A DNA stretch of 64,000 nt from Gracilaria vermiculophylla (GCA_019155205.2 JAHNZQ020000172.1:3455-67454); one strand, 5' to 3'; counted from the stretch's first letter, positions 20,600 to 30,823 are shown. The notes: generated by a model not told the origin, from the sequence alone. Made by a program: numbers and translations.

Positions 20600-20622
20600 T
20601 CACTTCTGGGAATTGAACCCAG
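20600..20622 (-). other. tRNA T-arm / B-box-like hairpin inside the TRIM
   Basis: The minus strand reads CTGGGTTCAATTCCCAG, a 5-bp stem with a 7-nt TTCAATT loop, and GGTTCAATTCC matches the pol III B-box pattern. No acceptor stem or A box pairs with it, so it is not a complete tRNA gene. Confidence 0.5.
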
Positions 20623-20638
20623 GGTCCTAGCGTTTAGA

Positions 20639-20651
20639 TGGGCCCATAACC
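20639..20651 (-). other. TRIM primer-binding site (initiator tRNA-Met anticodon arm)
   Basis: GGTTATGGGCCCA on the minus strand, immediately next to the 5' LTR. Same motif as in copia-1 and copia-2, here without mismatch. Confidence 0.65.
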
Positions 20652-20731
20652 TGTTAGAAAAACAGATGAGCTATTTGCGTTATACTCTCTTGTGACAAAG
20701 TGCGCACAGTTCACCATTTGAACTTTCAACA

Positions 20732-20950
20732 CTCCATCCCACGTGGCGGGGGCAACTCATGCGGTAACTCTTCCTTAAAAATGTCCAAAACCTCTGTTAG
20801 GACTTCCTGAAACTCAGGGTGACATTTAGTCTTGGATGCTACACTGTCCTCATTTCTCGTAACTTTGATTGCAAACAACTCGCATTCTCCCTTTTTGATC
20901 TCTATGCACATCTTCTTCAAGAAAATTTGTTTAAAATAGATACCCTTCGA
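20732..20950 (-). pseudogene. Gypsy C linker to RT, truncated
   Basis: The minus-strand frame ends EVLDIFKEELPHELPPPRGMEC, the usual lead-in to gypsy RT. It is cut by the TRIM right after this point, so no RT domain follows. Confidence 0.7.
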
Positions 20951-21111
20951 GATCCTTGAATGCTTCCGAGGCTCTATGGTGACAACAGTATCATTATTGC
21001 GCTTCTTTTTCAGTACATTGGTCTGCCAAGCAATCTGTGCATTGTGTTGTCATAACTAGAATCTGCCCAATATGAGAGTGGGAACAGAACGATCTTCTTT
21101 CATCGGGATGA

Positions 21112-22150
21112 CTAAATTCTTTCTTCAGTCAAGCATCCCTTCACATTCGAGACAGCATGCGCTTCGCCTAGCACATCTGTTTTTGAGGAATCACCGAGTT
21201 CAACGTGCATGCTCTCGGTATTCCTGATATTCAAGTGTAGCCTCTGCGCATGTTCGTCTGATATAAAGTTGTGAGACGCGTACGAATCCACGACTGCTTT
21301 TACGGGATGTACTGCCAATGCTACATCATACATCCAGTTGTCTTTTTCTGCGTACGTCAATACAGAGAGGTACGGCAACTCTTTTTCCAAAATGCCGTGC
21401 GTAGCCGCACTCTTGTGCGGCACGAATAATTTTTTGAGTGTCCGGAACCCTTCTGGTCCGCTCGGTCCTTCCCGCACGGATGATTGGTGTCACTCCATCC
21501 CTTCTCCCTGCATGTGAAGGACCTATCATTCTTTATGTACAGACGGACTTCCCCTTTCTGTACCGATCCCCAGCTAACTGCAGCGACATCCTTCTTAATC
21601 TTCCGTCGACCTGTGGTCTCTCCTGAGATATATGGACTCTTCTCGGATCTTCCCTTACCCTTCTTAGAATTATGCTCTTTCTGGATAGTAGACTGTGGCT
21701 CGCTAGCAAGATTGAAGGAAAGCTCAAGAGTTCTTGCGTTAGCATATGCAGTTTTCATCGAAGGACTGCCAGTGCGATCAACTGGTTGAGACGTTTGAAA
21801 CGTTTCTGTGAGTTTACCTTTGTATATCTTTGGAAGGCTATTGAATAAATAAACGCAAGCTTCATTGTTGTGTGTTCCACAAAGCATAATGAGATCTTCA
21901 AAACGTGCAATTTGCTCGTCCATAGATTCAATGTCGTTCAGTCGGAAGTCCATTAACTTGACGCGGGCGGAGCCATTTCATTTGCTGGAACAAACTCTTC
22001 AAACAGGGCCTGCTGTAGCTCTTCAAGTGTAGTGTGCTTGTTGTTTTCTGTCTCCAAGCGCATCATCCATGTAGCACCTCTGTCTTGGAAATGACATTCT
22101 GCCAGATCGAGCATCTTCTGCTCTGAATAATTGCACAGTTTTCAGTACCT
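21112..22150 (-). pseudogene. Gypsy C gag and protease
   Basis: Gag includes LNDIESMDEQIARFEDLIML (about 21945-21890), and a zinc-knuckle-like FTCREKGWSDTNHPC near 21500. After a frame change the protease follows with AVVDSYASHNFISDEHAQRL (about 21290-21230), where the family D-S-G-A appears as D-S-Y-A. The 22150-21960 part is gag-like but has stops. Broken at several points. Confidence 0.68.
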
Positions 22151-22494
22151 ACAAACGGAATAGAAGAAACTTGGGACTTTTTCCGAAGTTCTGTCCAACG
22201 CTCTTCCGAAAAAGGTGGCGACAGGTGGCGCCTTAAATGTACTAGGTGCTGATGTAGTCTACCACTGACTATCTTATTGCAACTGTTCTTTCAACTCGTG
22301 TATGGTCTCAGATCGACTTTGAACAGTATACATTAAGTTCTGAAGCTCGTTACTGAGCTCTTATAACTGTTACGTCTTACGCACGTTACCTTGATCACCC
22401 GGCTGGTCACTGCGGCTGCGTGTTGGAGGAGGCGTGATTCCTAAAACACAGTCAATTTTTTGTTTATGCGACCCAACCCTTAGACGCTACTATA

Positions 22495-22710
22495 TGTAAG
22501 AGTAGACTCTTGGCAACACAAAATTGACTTTGCAAACTAGAGTTCCCTCCCAAAAGTCCGAGCCCCCCTGGTATGACTTGGACTGGTTCCACGTCAATCG
22601 GGTCTAATACTAAAGGAGACGTCCGTGCATGGCTATTTGAATCGAAGTCAAACAGCCACCACCTGTCCGCTACTACAATACGGGTACGAACGGGTGCGAC
22701 GCAATGCTTC
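22495..22710 (-). repeat. Gypsy C 5' LTR, outer end truncated
   Basis: Matches 19167-19388 from TGTAAGAG to GCAATGCTTCT, then diverges, so the terminal CTTACA is missing. Lower similarity between the two LTRs than in gypsy A points to an older insertion. Confidence 0.8.
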
Positions 22711-22714
22711 TATG

Positions 22715-22849
22715 CTGGTGGCCGTGGGCTGCAGAAGAATGGGAGAGCTGTTGTGCGTGATCGGTGGCGCTGCGGAGGTGGTGTTGGAGGTGCTGGGCAA
22801 AAGCTTGGGAAGGAAAGGGGGCGTGGAGCACGTTAGACGAAGTCGGGGA
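22715..22849 (-). other. Pro/Ser/Thr-rich minus-strand frame, part 2
   Basis: The minus strand reads a low-complexity stretch (STPPFLPKLLPSTSNTTSAAPP) between gypsy C and gypsy D1. It resembles the composition of 18837-19166 on the other side of gypsy C. No domain recognised. Confidence 0.25.
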
Positions 22850-22859
22850 GAGACGATAT

Positions 22860-23130
22860 GTTCTACCGCGTATAGAATATCACCTCGAATGGTCATAAGG
22901 GCGTCTAAAGCTTCCATTCATGGTTCAACAAATGGTGTGATGAGATTTCCTGTATCAAGCGGTGTCGTGGCTCCTGATCAGATTAAAGCAGAAAGTTCTA
23001 CGCGTGACGCTCGAGTTGGGATCGCGGGAATTTCTGAAGGGCTTGGCGTCGTGACTCTCATCACCCAATCACGGGAGATGACGTCTCGGAGCCGGTCTAC
23101 CTCAATAGCGACAGTGACTCTTTAGGTGCC
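22860..23130 (-). pseudogene. Gypsy D1 integrase tail and chromodomain start
   Basis: LRDVISRDWVMRVTT and, near 22880, RGDILYAVEHIV match D2 (LRDVVSCDLVTKVPT and KGDILCAMDHIF). The rest of the chromodomain is lost. Confidence 0.6.
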
Positions 23131-23289
23131 TAGGACTTTGTAAGGCCCCGAAGAGTTCGGAGCTAACATATGCGTGACTTCCAGCGGTTTATCAGATGTC
23201 TCCCCATATTTTTCGAGAAAACCCTTGTTTCCTTACTTCAGGTGACGGCCTTCAGACAACTATCGGTCAAAATCCTGATTTTATCTGCT

Positions 23290-24291
23290 CTACAAAGCGT
23301 TGAGTCTCTCCTTTGCGAATGAGAATGCGTCCTCATAGTGTCTTAAAAGGGAGCGTTTTGCATGAGCCGCTGTTAGTACATGTGGCCCACCCGTCGGGTG
23401 CTCCATGGCGCGTGACGCAATGACAGCACTAGGCGGGATGCGCGAGAGCACCAGATGGAAAGGAGCAGTCGCCGAGGAGCAGTGCCCCTGCAGGTTGTAT
23501 TTGTACGTGAGCGGGCCCACGTATGCGTCCCAATTCTTCTGATGATCCACCAGGTAGTGGTTCAGCTTTGCAGCGCGAGTTTTGTTAGACCTCTCCGCCT
23601 GTTCGTTGGTCTAGGGGTGATAAGCAGTAGTAAACAACTGCTTCATCCACAGCCTTCCGAATATGGTACTAAATAGTTTCACCGCGAGCTGGGATTTGTC
23701 GTCTGTAAGGAGACATATCGGGATCGTACATAGGTTAATCCAAGTTGCGAGAAGGGTTTCGGCAATTACTCCTGCATTGGTGCTCCCAAGGGGAATAGCG
23801 CGCGTAATCTTCGAGAACCGATCGGTGATCACGAGGATAAATCTGTACGCTCTCTCCGACTTGGACAGAGGCCCCAAAATATACATAGCCACGACCTCCA
23901 AAGGTCTCGAAGGCGGGAACAGAATGAGTGGCGTCCGGTGTCCGCGGATATTATCCCTAGCGGTGGTACACGAGTGGCAAACCGCAACCGTTTGGAAGGC
24001 TTCATTAACCATCTTTGGCCGATATAACTCTCTCTTCAATATAAAATTCATGCGCGATGCTCTGGGGTTCCTGGTGAAGCGAGAGTGGAGAAAGAAATAC
24101 ATAACCCTTGCCCGTAGGCTTGTCGGGATCACGTTTTGGAGAGCGCCGTTCAGGTGAGCGTGGTGTACGAAAACGATATCTCGGTCGACGTCGAATGACA
24201 ATGTTGACTCCCCACGGTGGTGAGGCACTCCTTGTAGTTTGCATCTACACTCTGCTCTTTCAGAATATCCGCTTAAGTGATGGAGAGACAT
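23290..24291 (-). pseudogene. Gypsy D1 integrase
   Basis: The minus strand has a zinc-binding region (HHAHLNG, then CHSCTTARDN), the catalytic core starting VITDRFSKITRAIPLGS, then LLTDDKSQLAVKLF (second Asp) and FTTAYHP QTNEQAE. The downstream frame DHQKNWDAYVGPLTYKYN reaches 23290. Integrase would insert the cDNA. One frame break near 23611 and scattered stops make it inactive. Confidence 0.75.
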
Positions 24292-24299
24292 TTTTTCTC

Positions 24300-24800
24300 C
24301 TCCTCAACAAGGGCTATCACCTCAACGGGCCCACTAAGCTTTCGTGCAGACTCACAGAATTCCAAGCATTATTCAACGGGTCCGTCTTTTCAACCGGCGT
24401 CTTGGATGACTAGACACGGAAGTTTATCCTCCAAAAGTGTTTTGTATTCTCTCACGGTGGATATTTGCCACAGTGCGTCCGCTGCCTTTCTTTTTATGCC
24501 AAAACGGTGGACGATGTCAAATTAGAACTCCAGGATGCGTAATCTCTACCTATTTAGGCGACCGAAAGCATCCGTCACGGACAGTATCCACTCCGATGAT
24601 GCATGGTCCATCCTCAATGTGAAACGCGCGCCTTCCAGGTACGAGCGGAAAATCAACGCCGCTCACAAGATGGCAGGACATTTTCGCTAGTTGAAATAAC
24701 TCCGTGCCGTAGGTGAAAGATTGGGACTCCAGTATCCTATACGTTTAAGTCAACCATCAGGTTGTTCCTGTACGAGGGCAAATCAGAACTGATACTTTTA
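24300..24800 (-). pseudogene. Gypsy D1 RNase H remnant
   Basis: Codon-by-codon reading gives SYLEGARFTLRMDHAS and FGIKRKAADAL, matching D2 SPYLEKVRFTLRMDFAP and CIRGQAADTF. Several stops. Confidence 0.6.
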
Positions 24801-24859
24801 GGCGTCTTTTTCCAGTACCATTCGACCGTTCCGCTCAGGGAGTACCTTTAAATACTTTT

Positions 24860-25921
24860 TCCAAAGACCTAATCGTCACCGAGGCTGCTTTGTCATCTGA
24901 GAGTGTGCCGATTGAAAGGCTTAATGCTGGTAGACGTTTCAGGGAAGGAAAAGCGGAGAGAATCGACTCTTGTGCGCTTCATTTACAAAACACCACCTAC
25001 CTATCGTGGGCAATGAATCTCTACATGCCTGCTTTGTCGCTCATTTTTTGCATTGGTTGCGTGAGGAAGACAGCTTACGCGATACGGGCTTCAATTAAGG
25101 CAAAAAGAGTAACGAAGATGTTGGCGATGTGGCTTCTGCTACAGTGCATGTCAAAAGAATGTACATAAAAAATATGAATATTGAAAATAAGACATGTAAG
25201 TCAACATTTATAACATCAAAGAAGAAGAAAAAATAGAAATGACGTTTCTGTTCGTAGCGCGTGAAGAACTGCCAGCAAAGTCATGAAAATAAAAAGAAGT
25301 AACTGGCAATTCCATTGCGGTCAACGAACTTCACCATCAGTAGCACCGCAATTGCTTCAATAGCATCAATTTGTTCTCAAAAAATACAAGAATAACAAAC
25401 AACAGTGACTACTGCTCAAGCTTGGTACAAACAGAAATTTTGTGTTAAAAAGGTTTATGGAGTGCATTATCCCGGCGGTGGAAGCAAAAAGAAGTTCGTG
25501 TCTCAAGATTTTTGTAGTTTGTTTTGCAGGAGAATGCCTGTTAATGTTTCTGCTTCTCATTACTTATTTCATGAGGGGGTTGTATACGATGGAGGGAAAC
25601 TTGTTGAAATGAAGCACAATAAAGGAAGAAAAACAGCAATGGAAATTCCGCAGTGCATTGAATTGTTAATACATATTTGGCCAATATTTTCATCAAAATA
25701 CAATGGTTTGACGCAGAATTTGACACAAAAGAACATGTAATGTTTGTAAAATAGACGCCAAACATTGCTTTCAAGAAAATGTAATGTTTATAAGACATTA
25801 ATGCAAGCCTTACTATATAGAGTATAGTCACATAAGAGAAAGCTAGGATCTGAAGAACTGAAAGAACAGCATCGCCCACGAAAACCGCGGCAGAGGCGGC
25901 TGCTGCACTCGATGATATTGG
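24860..25921 (+). other. AT-rich stretch with one unassigned ORF
   Basis: Outside the elements. The only noteworthy frame is 25405-25740 plus (111 codons), listed separately. A shorter frame at 24890-25168 has no features I can use. Confidence 0.4.
25405..25740 (+). CDS. Hypothetical protein, 111 codons
   Basis: ATG at 25405, TAA at 25738. The sequence is Lys- and Cys-containing, with GVHYPGGGSKKKFVSQDF and YLFHEGVVYDGGKLVEM. It looks like ordinary coding sequence but I recognise no family. It could be a terminal exon. The region is AT-rich compared with the GC-rich host islands, which weakens the case. Confidence 0.3.
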   Translation: MTTAQAWYKQKFCVKKVYGVHYPGGGSKKKFVSQDFCSLFCRRMPVNVSASHYLFHEGVVYDGGKLVEMKHNKGRKTAMEIPQCIELLIHIWPIFSSKYNGLTQNLTQKNM

Positions 25922-26346
25922 GTTTCAACCGGCAGCTGCTCGGCGCTGTATCCGACCAGTAATGGTACTGATGGGCTCAGCGGATGGTTGCGTCGCAATA
26001 AGTCATCCACGCCACGTACAAAGGTGCAGAGCAATCCGTACGGACAACCGCCAGCGGTGAAAAAGTTGCGGCAGAACTGAGTCTTGAACTGCGGGTGCAA
26101 ACTCGCAGGCCGCAACTCAAAGAGACCATGCGCAGACTGTCACTTGGACGCATACTTGAATGAGACATTCTTCACAAAGTTATGGCACAACTCTGTCTTG
26201 TACAGTGGGTTGTGCGTGGCGGAGGTAAGTGGGGAAGTCTGTACCCGGTACGGTTTTGAAGGCAGAGACCGTGTACGCGTCGGAAGCGAGAAGAACATGG
26301 CTGCGGCTAAGGACGCCGTGGCTGTGTCAATAGAAACACTAGGCAC
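25843..26346 (-). pseudogene. CCCH tandem zinc-finger protein (tristetraprolin type), copy 1, broken
   Basis: The minus strand encodes the paired CCCH fingers of the TTP/ZFP36 family, which bind AU-rich mRNA. Finger 1 lead NPLYKTELCHNFVKNVS, linker HGLFELRPASLHP, finger 2 FKTQFCRNFFTAGGCPYG then LLCTFVRG. Three ligands are damaged: finger 1 second Cys is Phe, finger 1 third Cys codon is TGA (an in-frame stop near 26130), and finger 2 His is Arg. N-terminal residues from MPSVSIDTATASLAA precede finger 1. Downstream the frame continues to 25843. Copy 2 (29092-29516) shares the TGA and the Arg. Not functional as a normal finger pair. Confidence 0.75.
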
Positions 26347-27012
26347 GCGCCAGAGGCGAAGTGGGGGGATGGAGGGAGAGCAGTTGTGGCCCTAGCGATG
26401 GAGGCCACAAAAAGGACCAAGAATATGAAAAAGAATGAGTGAAGAGAGTTAAGCGCGCGACACAGCCCGCCTGACGTAAAATACGAAGGACAAACGCTGC
26501 AAAAGCCTACATGTGGGCACGTGTACGGGCGAGATGGGTGAGTGAAATGCTTCAGATGCGTTCCATTGGGTATTGAACGAGTCATTCAGTACGATGCGCG
26601 CTTGAAGTTCTGCGCAATTCTCGTCGCACACTGCTGTATATGACACTATTTCAAGAAGTAACATGTTAGTCTTCGGCCTCAAGTTTTAGCACCAAATCGC
26701 ACTTTTTCCTTTCTGTACTATAAGTAAACTTGCTATAAATACGTTTGCAATCCGGCGAGGTCATCCTGACAGACTCCTACAACGCATGCACCATTTGTCG
26801 CATTTCAATGATATGCAAAATAATGTACGTTGTGCGATTGAACTGTGCCTCATATACTCACTGACCTAGTAGTTTTCGATGATTTGTAGGTGTTTCGCTT
26901 TAAATTTTCGAAATGCTCGCTGATCGTAACATTATCGCTCCTCGTACTGAGACTTTGGGTGTCATGGCTTGCGGTTTCACCGCATTGTCGTCATGGTGTC
27001 CTCACGTCGCCT
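25922..27012. repeat. 1091-bp segmental duplication, copy 1
   Basis: Collinear with 29092-30182 at a constant offset of 3170 bp, so without net insertion or deletion, and only a few percent diverged. It starts at GTTTCAACCGGCAG and ends at CACGTCGCCT. It contains the CCCH pseudogene and its upstream sequence. Confidence 0.9.
26449..26682 (-). other. Possible upstream exon of CCCH copy 1
   Basis: Minus-strand frame reading LLLEIVSYTAVCDENCAELQ and LNDSFNTQWNASEAFH, conserved in copy 2 (29562-29834). It sits upstream of the fingers in the same direction. Protein-like, but not recognised. Confidence 0.25.
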
Positions 27013-27837
27013 GTGTGGCTCGTTACTTATACGCGAGCATTCAATGAGCAAGGCAGCATCTGTATGACACACATGAATTAATGGCATTTACGAAAGAATA
27101 TGTCGTCTATACTTGCTGTCACGAGCCCTGGGATATCCTACACAAGAAACAATTCCATTTGAATCACTAAGGTTCACATTGGTTTATCCTTGCAGAAAGA
27201 GAGGCTATGTGAACTATCTCTCAGCCGATGTATGGGCTGATAGAAGTAAACAGAGCGAACGAACTAAAAGGTTGACATAAGTTCTTCTGTCACTAGCGAC
27301 AACGAAGATGAGGTGTCTTATGAAGACCTTACTACAACCATTCCCGAAATACGTTTCTTGCAGGCACTTCTGCACTTTCAAATGAAAGGTTGTGGTGAAG
27401 CCATATTTCAGGGATATGCGGTCTGGAGTTTTTTTTGAAAAGAGAATCAGAAATTCGATCATACAAGTATTCTGTTTATTTGTTTCTCACATACTAATCG
27501 TTTCGACACATAAATCCTCAACAATCAGACCGCGACGAGCAGACAGTTTCAATCAATAAATTTTAGCATGAATCCATTGGCTTTCCTTTTGCTCAGCCTC
27601 GAAACATTCTGCATTATATATATATGGGTCGTAAAAGATTGACGAGTTCTAGTTCTGCAAAAAACCTACCACAAACACATCTTTCCTTAAGACACAACTA
27701 GTAATCTTTGTAAATGAATCGAAAAATAGATACATATCACGTAAAATACGATCACAGTATCCCCTGAAAACTCACAACCTTAGTCGCGGAAAATGAATTT
27801 TCATCGAGCCACCAATCCCTACTGCGCACCATAGTAA
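27013..27837. other. Inter-duplication spacer, no gene
   Basis: AT-rich with many stops. 27330-27560 is a weak, diverged relative of 28885-29085 (both carry CTACAACCATTCC and TTGTTTCTCACAT-like stretches), which suggests an older duplication of the 3' flank. Confidence 0.4.
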
Positions 27838-28347
27838 TCAGACGGCTGTAGACCGCTTCTTTGCGAACGGCGCGCGACAAGCAGAACTAGTGCCACTCTC
27901 GGAAGTCTGATGTGTATCCGCTGGATATTGCGGCCCATCGACCAAATGCTCGCTGTTTTGCTGCGGATGTGAGGACCGCGCAGCACGGTCGTTGCCATCA
28001 TGAAGCGCTAAGGAAGGATTGTTAAGCTGTGCAATGTTTTGCATGAGAGTTGAACATGGCGGAGCACGCCAATGTGCATTTTGACATGTTGAAGAAGGCT
28101 TCTTAGCGCTGACAGACTGTGCGCTGGGATCAGAAAGCTCTGCCGCGGCACTTCCTCGGATCGGTGGCTTTGCACAAAGCTCCTCTCTTCTCTTGAGGAA
28201 TCCACAAAACTGCTTGTCAAGAAACTCGCTATCCATGGTTTCACAAAGTGGAATATTCTTTGCGTTGAAGAGTACTGAAATCGTTGTGTTGCGCCCCTTT
28301 GTGAAGACGCAAGAAAGCGGACGTACTCCACAAAAAACCAAGTGCAA
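27838..28347 (-). CDS. Hypothetical protein, 169 codons
   Basis: Minus frame with ATG at 28345-28347; a likelier internal start reads MDSEFLDKQFCGFLKRREE. The C-terminal half is polar and disorder-like (QNAHWRAPPCS, HPQQNSEHLVDGPQYP). It lies between the two CCCH copies on the same strand, with a 3' flank resembling that of copy 2, so it may be a diverged part of the same gene family (the non-finger region). No motif proves that. Confidence 0.35.
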   Translation of the reverse strand: MHLVFCGVRPLSCVFTKGRNTTISVLFNAKNIPLCETMDSEFLDKQFCGFLKRREELCAKPPIRGSAAAELSDPSAQSVSAKKPSSTCQNAHWRAPPCSTLMQNIAQLNNPSLALHDGNDRAARSSHPQQNSEHLVDGPQYPADTHQTSESGTSSACRAPFAKKRSTAV

Positions 28348-29091
28348 GATTGCAAAGCTTCACGAGATAGAGAGACAGATGGGGAAAGATGGATGTGGAT
28401 CGCCGAGAGCGGTGTCGCAGCGTTGTTCAACAGTTTTTGAGAAGGTTGGAAAACCAATGCAGTGGCCGCACACAGCCCGCGGTGAGCACATGACACTTGC
28501 GCGTGTTTTGATCCATTTTCGCTTGATCTGGAGACCAAACGAGGTGGCAAGTTTCAGTCGCGGCGCATGCATTTTCTTCGCGCCACCAATCGGTACTGCG
28601 CACCGTTGTCATCTTGGTCATCCCAAGATCACCGTTTTTGTTTGTTTTTTCTTTCTGAGGAAAAGTTAGCGGTTCCTGATATCGACAACGGCACCGCCGC
28701 CTAAACACGAAATGAATGGTGTTCGTATAGGTGTGAGTCCATTCCATAGCGCGGTTTATGAAAAAAAAGTCAAACGGAAGCACAGAGACATCTCAACCAT
28801 ACAACATCACCATGGCAAGCTATGCACCGTGCTAAGCACGTGAGAGCTATAAGCCCATCACGGTGATCACGCGCGACGACGATCGCCTCGCTACAACCAT
28901 TCCTGAAATGTGTATCTTGTATGCACTGTCATGCGTTCTTGTGAAAAAGAGAATCGGATATTCGAACATACTGATTGTCAGCTTAATCTTTTCTCACATG
29001 CTACAGTTTTCGACAGAATAATCTCCTACAAACAGACAGTGACCAGTGCACACTTTCAGTCCATCAAATATGCCGTCAACACATTGCTTCC
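28348..29091. other. Spacer before duplication copy 2
   Basis: No supportable gene. The stretch near 28580-28604 (GCCACCAATC...TACTGCGCACC) is repeated near 27807-27831. 28885-29085 is the diverged relative of 27330-27560. Confidence 0.35.
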
Positions 29092-29516
29092 GTTTCAACC
29101 GGCAGCTACTCGGCGCTGTATCCGACCAATAATGGTACTGGTGGGCTCAGCGGATGGTTGCGTCGCAGTAAGTCATCCACGCCACGTACAAAGGTGCAGA
29201 GCAATCCGTACGGACAACCATCAGCGGTGAAAAAGTTACGGCGGAACTGAGTCTTGAACTGCGGGTGCAAACTCGCAGGCCGCAACTCAAAGAGACCATG
29301 CGCAGACTGTCACTTGGACGCATACTTGCATGAGACATTCTTCATAAAGTTACGGCACAACTTTGTCTTGTACAGTGGGTTGTGCGTGGCGGAGTTAATT
29401 GGGGAAGTCTGTACCCGGTACGGTTTTGAAGGCAGAGATCGGGTGCGCGTCGGAAGCGAGAAGAACATGGCTGCGGCTAAGGACGCCGTGGCTGTGTCAA
29501 TAGAAAAAATAGGCAC
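29092..29516 (-). pseudogene. CCCH tandem zinc-finger protein, copy 2, broken
   Basis: Same architecture as copy 1. Finger 1 keeps its second Cys (NFMKNVSCKYASK), but its third Cys codon is again TGA. Finger 2 has lost its first Cys (FKTQFRRNFFTADGCPYG), and the final His is again Arg (CTFVRG). The TGA and the Arg therefore predate the duplication, while the other losses differ between copies. Start MPIFSIDTATASLAA at 29516. Likely target of the intact ancestor is AU-rich 3' UTRs, known for the TTP family. Confidence 0.75.
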
Positions 29517-29561
29517 GTGCCAGAGGCGAGGTGGGGGGACGGAGGGAGGGCAGTTGTGGCG

Positions 29562-29834
29562 CTAGCGATGGAGGCCACAAAAAGGACCAAGAATATGAAG
29601 AAGAATGAGTGAACAGAGTTCAGCGCGCGGCACAGACCGCCTGACGTAAAATACGAATGACAAACGCTGCAAAAGCCTACATGTGGGCACGTGTACGGGC
29701 GAGATGGGTGAGTGAAATGCTTCAGATGCGTTCCATTGGGTATTGAACGAGTCATTCAGTACGATGCGCGCTTGAAGTTCTGCGCAATTCTCGTCGCACA
29801 CTGCTGTATATGACACTATTTCAAGAAGTAACAT
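29562..29834 (-). other. Possible upstream exon of CCCH copy 2
   Basis: Same frame as 26449-26682 (SYTAVCDENCAELQARIVLN). Conservation is explained by the recent duplication. Confidence 0.25.
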
Positions 29835-30182
29835 GTTAGTCTTCGGCCTAAAGTTTTCGCACCAAATCGCACTTTTTCCTTTCTGTACTATAAGTAAACT
29901 TGCTATAAATACGTTTGCAATCCGGCGAGGTCATCCTGACAGACTCCTACAACGCATGCACCATTTGTCGCATTTCAATGATATGCAAAATAATGTACGT
30001 TGTGCGCTTGAACTGTGCCTCATATACTCACTGACCTAGTAGTTTTCGATGATTTGTAGGTGTTTCGCTTTAAATTTTCGAAATGCTCGCTGATCGCAAC
30101 ATTATCGCTCCTCGTACTGAGACTTTGGGTGTCATGGCTTGCGGTTTCACCGCATTGTCGTTATGGTGTCGTCACGTCGCCT

Positions 30183-30823
30183 TTGCGGTATAGAATATTC
30201 ATGCAGAGCTACAACACATAATGGACAAATTTGTACGAATCCCATCGGGGTCATGGCTACAATACAGTACACAAAAATGGCGTATAGTATTCATGTGTTA
30301 CATACAGTTGCGTGTGTGCAGATGCAATCAAAACGCAATAACTGCGCTGGCCACTGAATCTGTCAATTCTAGTAGCGAGCAATTCTCGTCACAGATTACG
30401 TGCATGGATAGCATCCAAACAAGTAATAGATTTTTAGGTGTAGGAGATTCAGAGTTTTAGAACAGTATACAAAGAGAAGGCCGGCAAGAACGTCGCCAAC
30501 TACTCTAACAACAATTAAAAACATATAAATTCAACGCTATCATATCGGGAGACCGCGCATACTTTGCATTTACAGCCTATCAGTCGCACGACCCACGCAG
30601 CGCCTTCAAGGGCGTATAAGTTTGAAGCTACGACAAATACGCGCTAGACTCGGCAGTTCCGTTTGGAATCAGCCTCATCGGGAGGCCGTCAGTCCTTTCG
30701 CATCTGTGAGAGTAGGTTTCTTTAATTTACACAGGTCAACAGAGAGTCGCGGATTAGAGGATCTACTGGAACATACTAATTGAGCCCAAGCAATTCTGAC
30801 AATAATTTACCCTATTCTCGACA
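30183..30823 (+). other. Probable LTR or leader of gypsy E
   Basis: Between duplication copy 2 and gypsy E gag. TATA-like CATATAAAT near 30518. The stretch ends ...CTCGACA followed by GTTATAACTG, the same junction sequence as gypsy A. I could not locate a left boundary or second LTR. Confidence 0.35.

Larger units (their letters stand above)
20421..20731 (-). mobile_element. TRIM-like miniature LTR element, 311 bp
   Basis: Two 80-bp direct repeats (20421-20500 and 20652-20731), both TGTTAG...CAACA, enclose only 151 bp. Directly beside the right repeat the minus strand reads GGTTATGGGCCCA (20639-20651), a perfect match to the anticodon arm of initiator tRNA-Met. Beside the left repeat is a G-rich purine stretch (GCGAGGGGCCG). 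LTR, primer site, polypurine tract and absence of coding sequence define a TRIM. The interior also holds a perfect tRNA T-arm-like hairpin. The flanks belong to different parts of gypsy C, so no target duplication is seen. Confidence 0.75.
19167..22710 (-). mobile_element. Gypsy C: Ty3/gypsy element with RT region replaced by a TRIM
   Basis: Two LTRs (19167-19388 and 22495-22710), TGTAAGAG...CTCTTACA ends. On the minus strand: gag (22150-21357), protease (about 21350-21112), linker to RT (20950-20732), then a TRIM element (20421-20731) and finally integrase plus chromodomain-like end (20420-19390). RT, RNase H and the integrase N-terminus are missing. The outer end of the 5' LTR is truncated by 6 bp or more, and no target duplication is evident. 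Confidence 0.82.
22850..24850 (-). mobile_element. Gypsy D1: RNase H to chromodomain part of a Ty3/gypsy element
   Basis: Minus-strand order is RNase H (24720-24300), integrase zinc domain and core (24291-23290) and the start of a chromodomain (RGDILYAVEHIV, near 22880). It is a diverged relative of gypsy D2 (57780-60950), with the same order and similar protein. No LTR and no RT catalytic core are attached. Many stops. Confidence 0.75.
29092..30182. repeat. 1091-bp segmental duplication, copy 2
   Basis: Direct-repeat partner of 25922-27012. Same length, same orientation. Confidence 0.9.

Noticed and set aside
20590..20651. Complete tRNA gene on the minus strand
   Set aside because: Only a T-arm and the primer-site sequence are present; no acceptor stem or D-arm pairs.
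26120..26140. TGA at a Cys position in the CCCH finger as a selenocysteine or recoded codon
   Set aside because: Both copies also have other lost zinc ligands, TGA acts as a stop elsewhere in the window, and I see no SECIS-like structure. A nonsense mutation before duplication is simpler.
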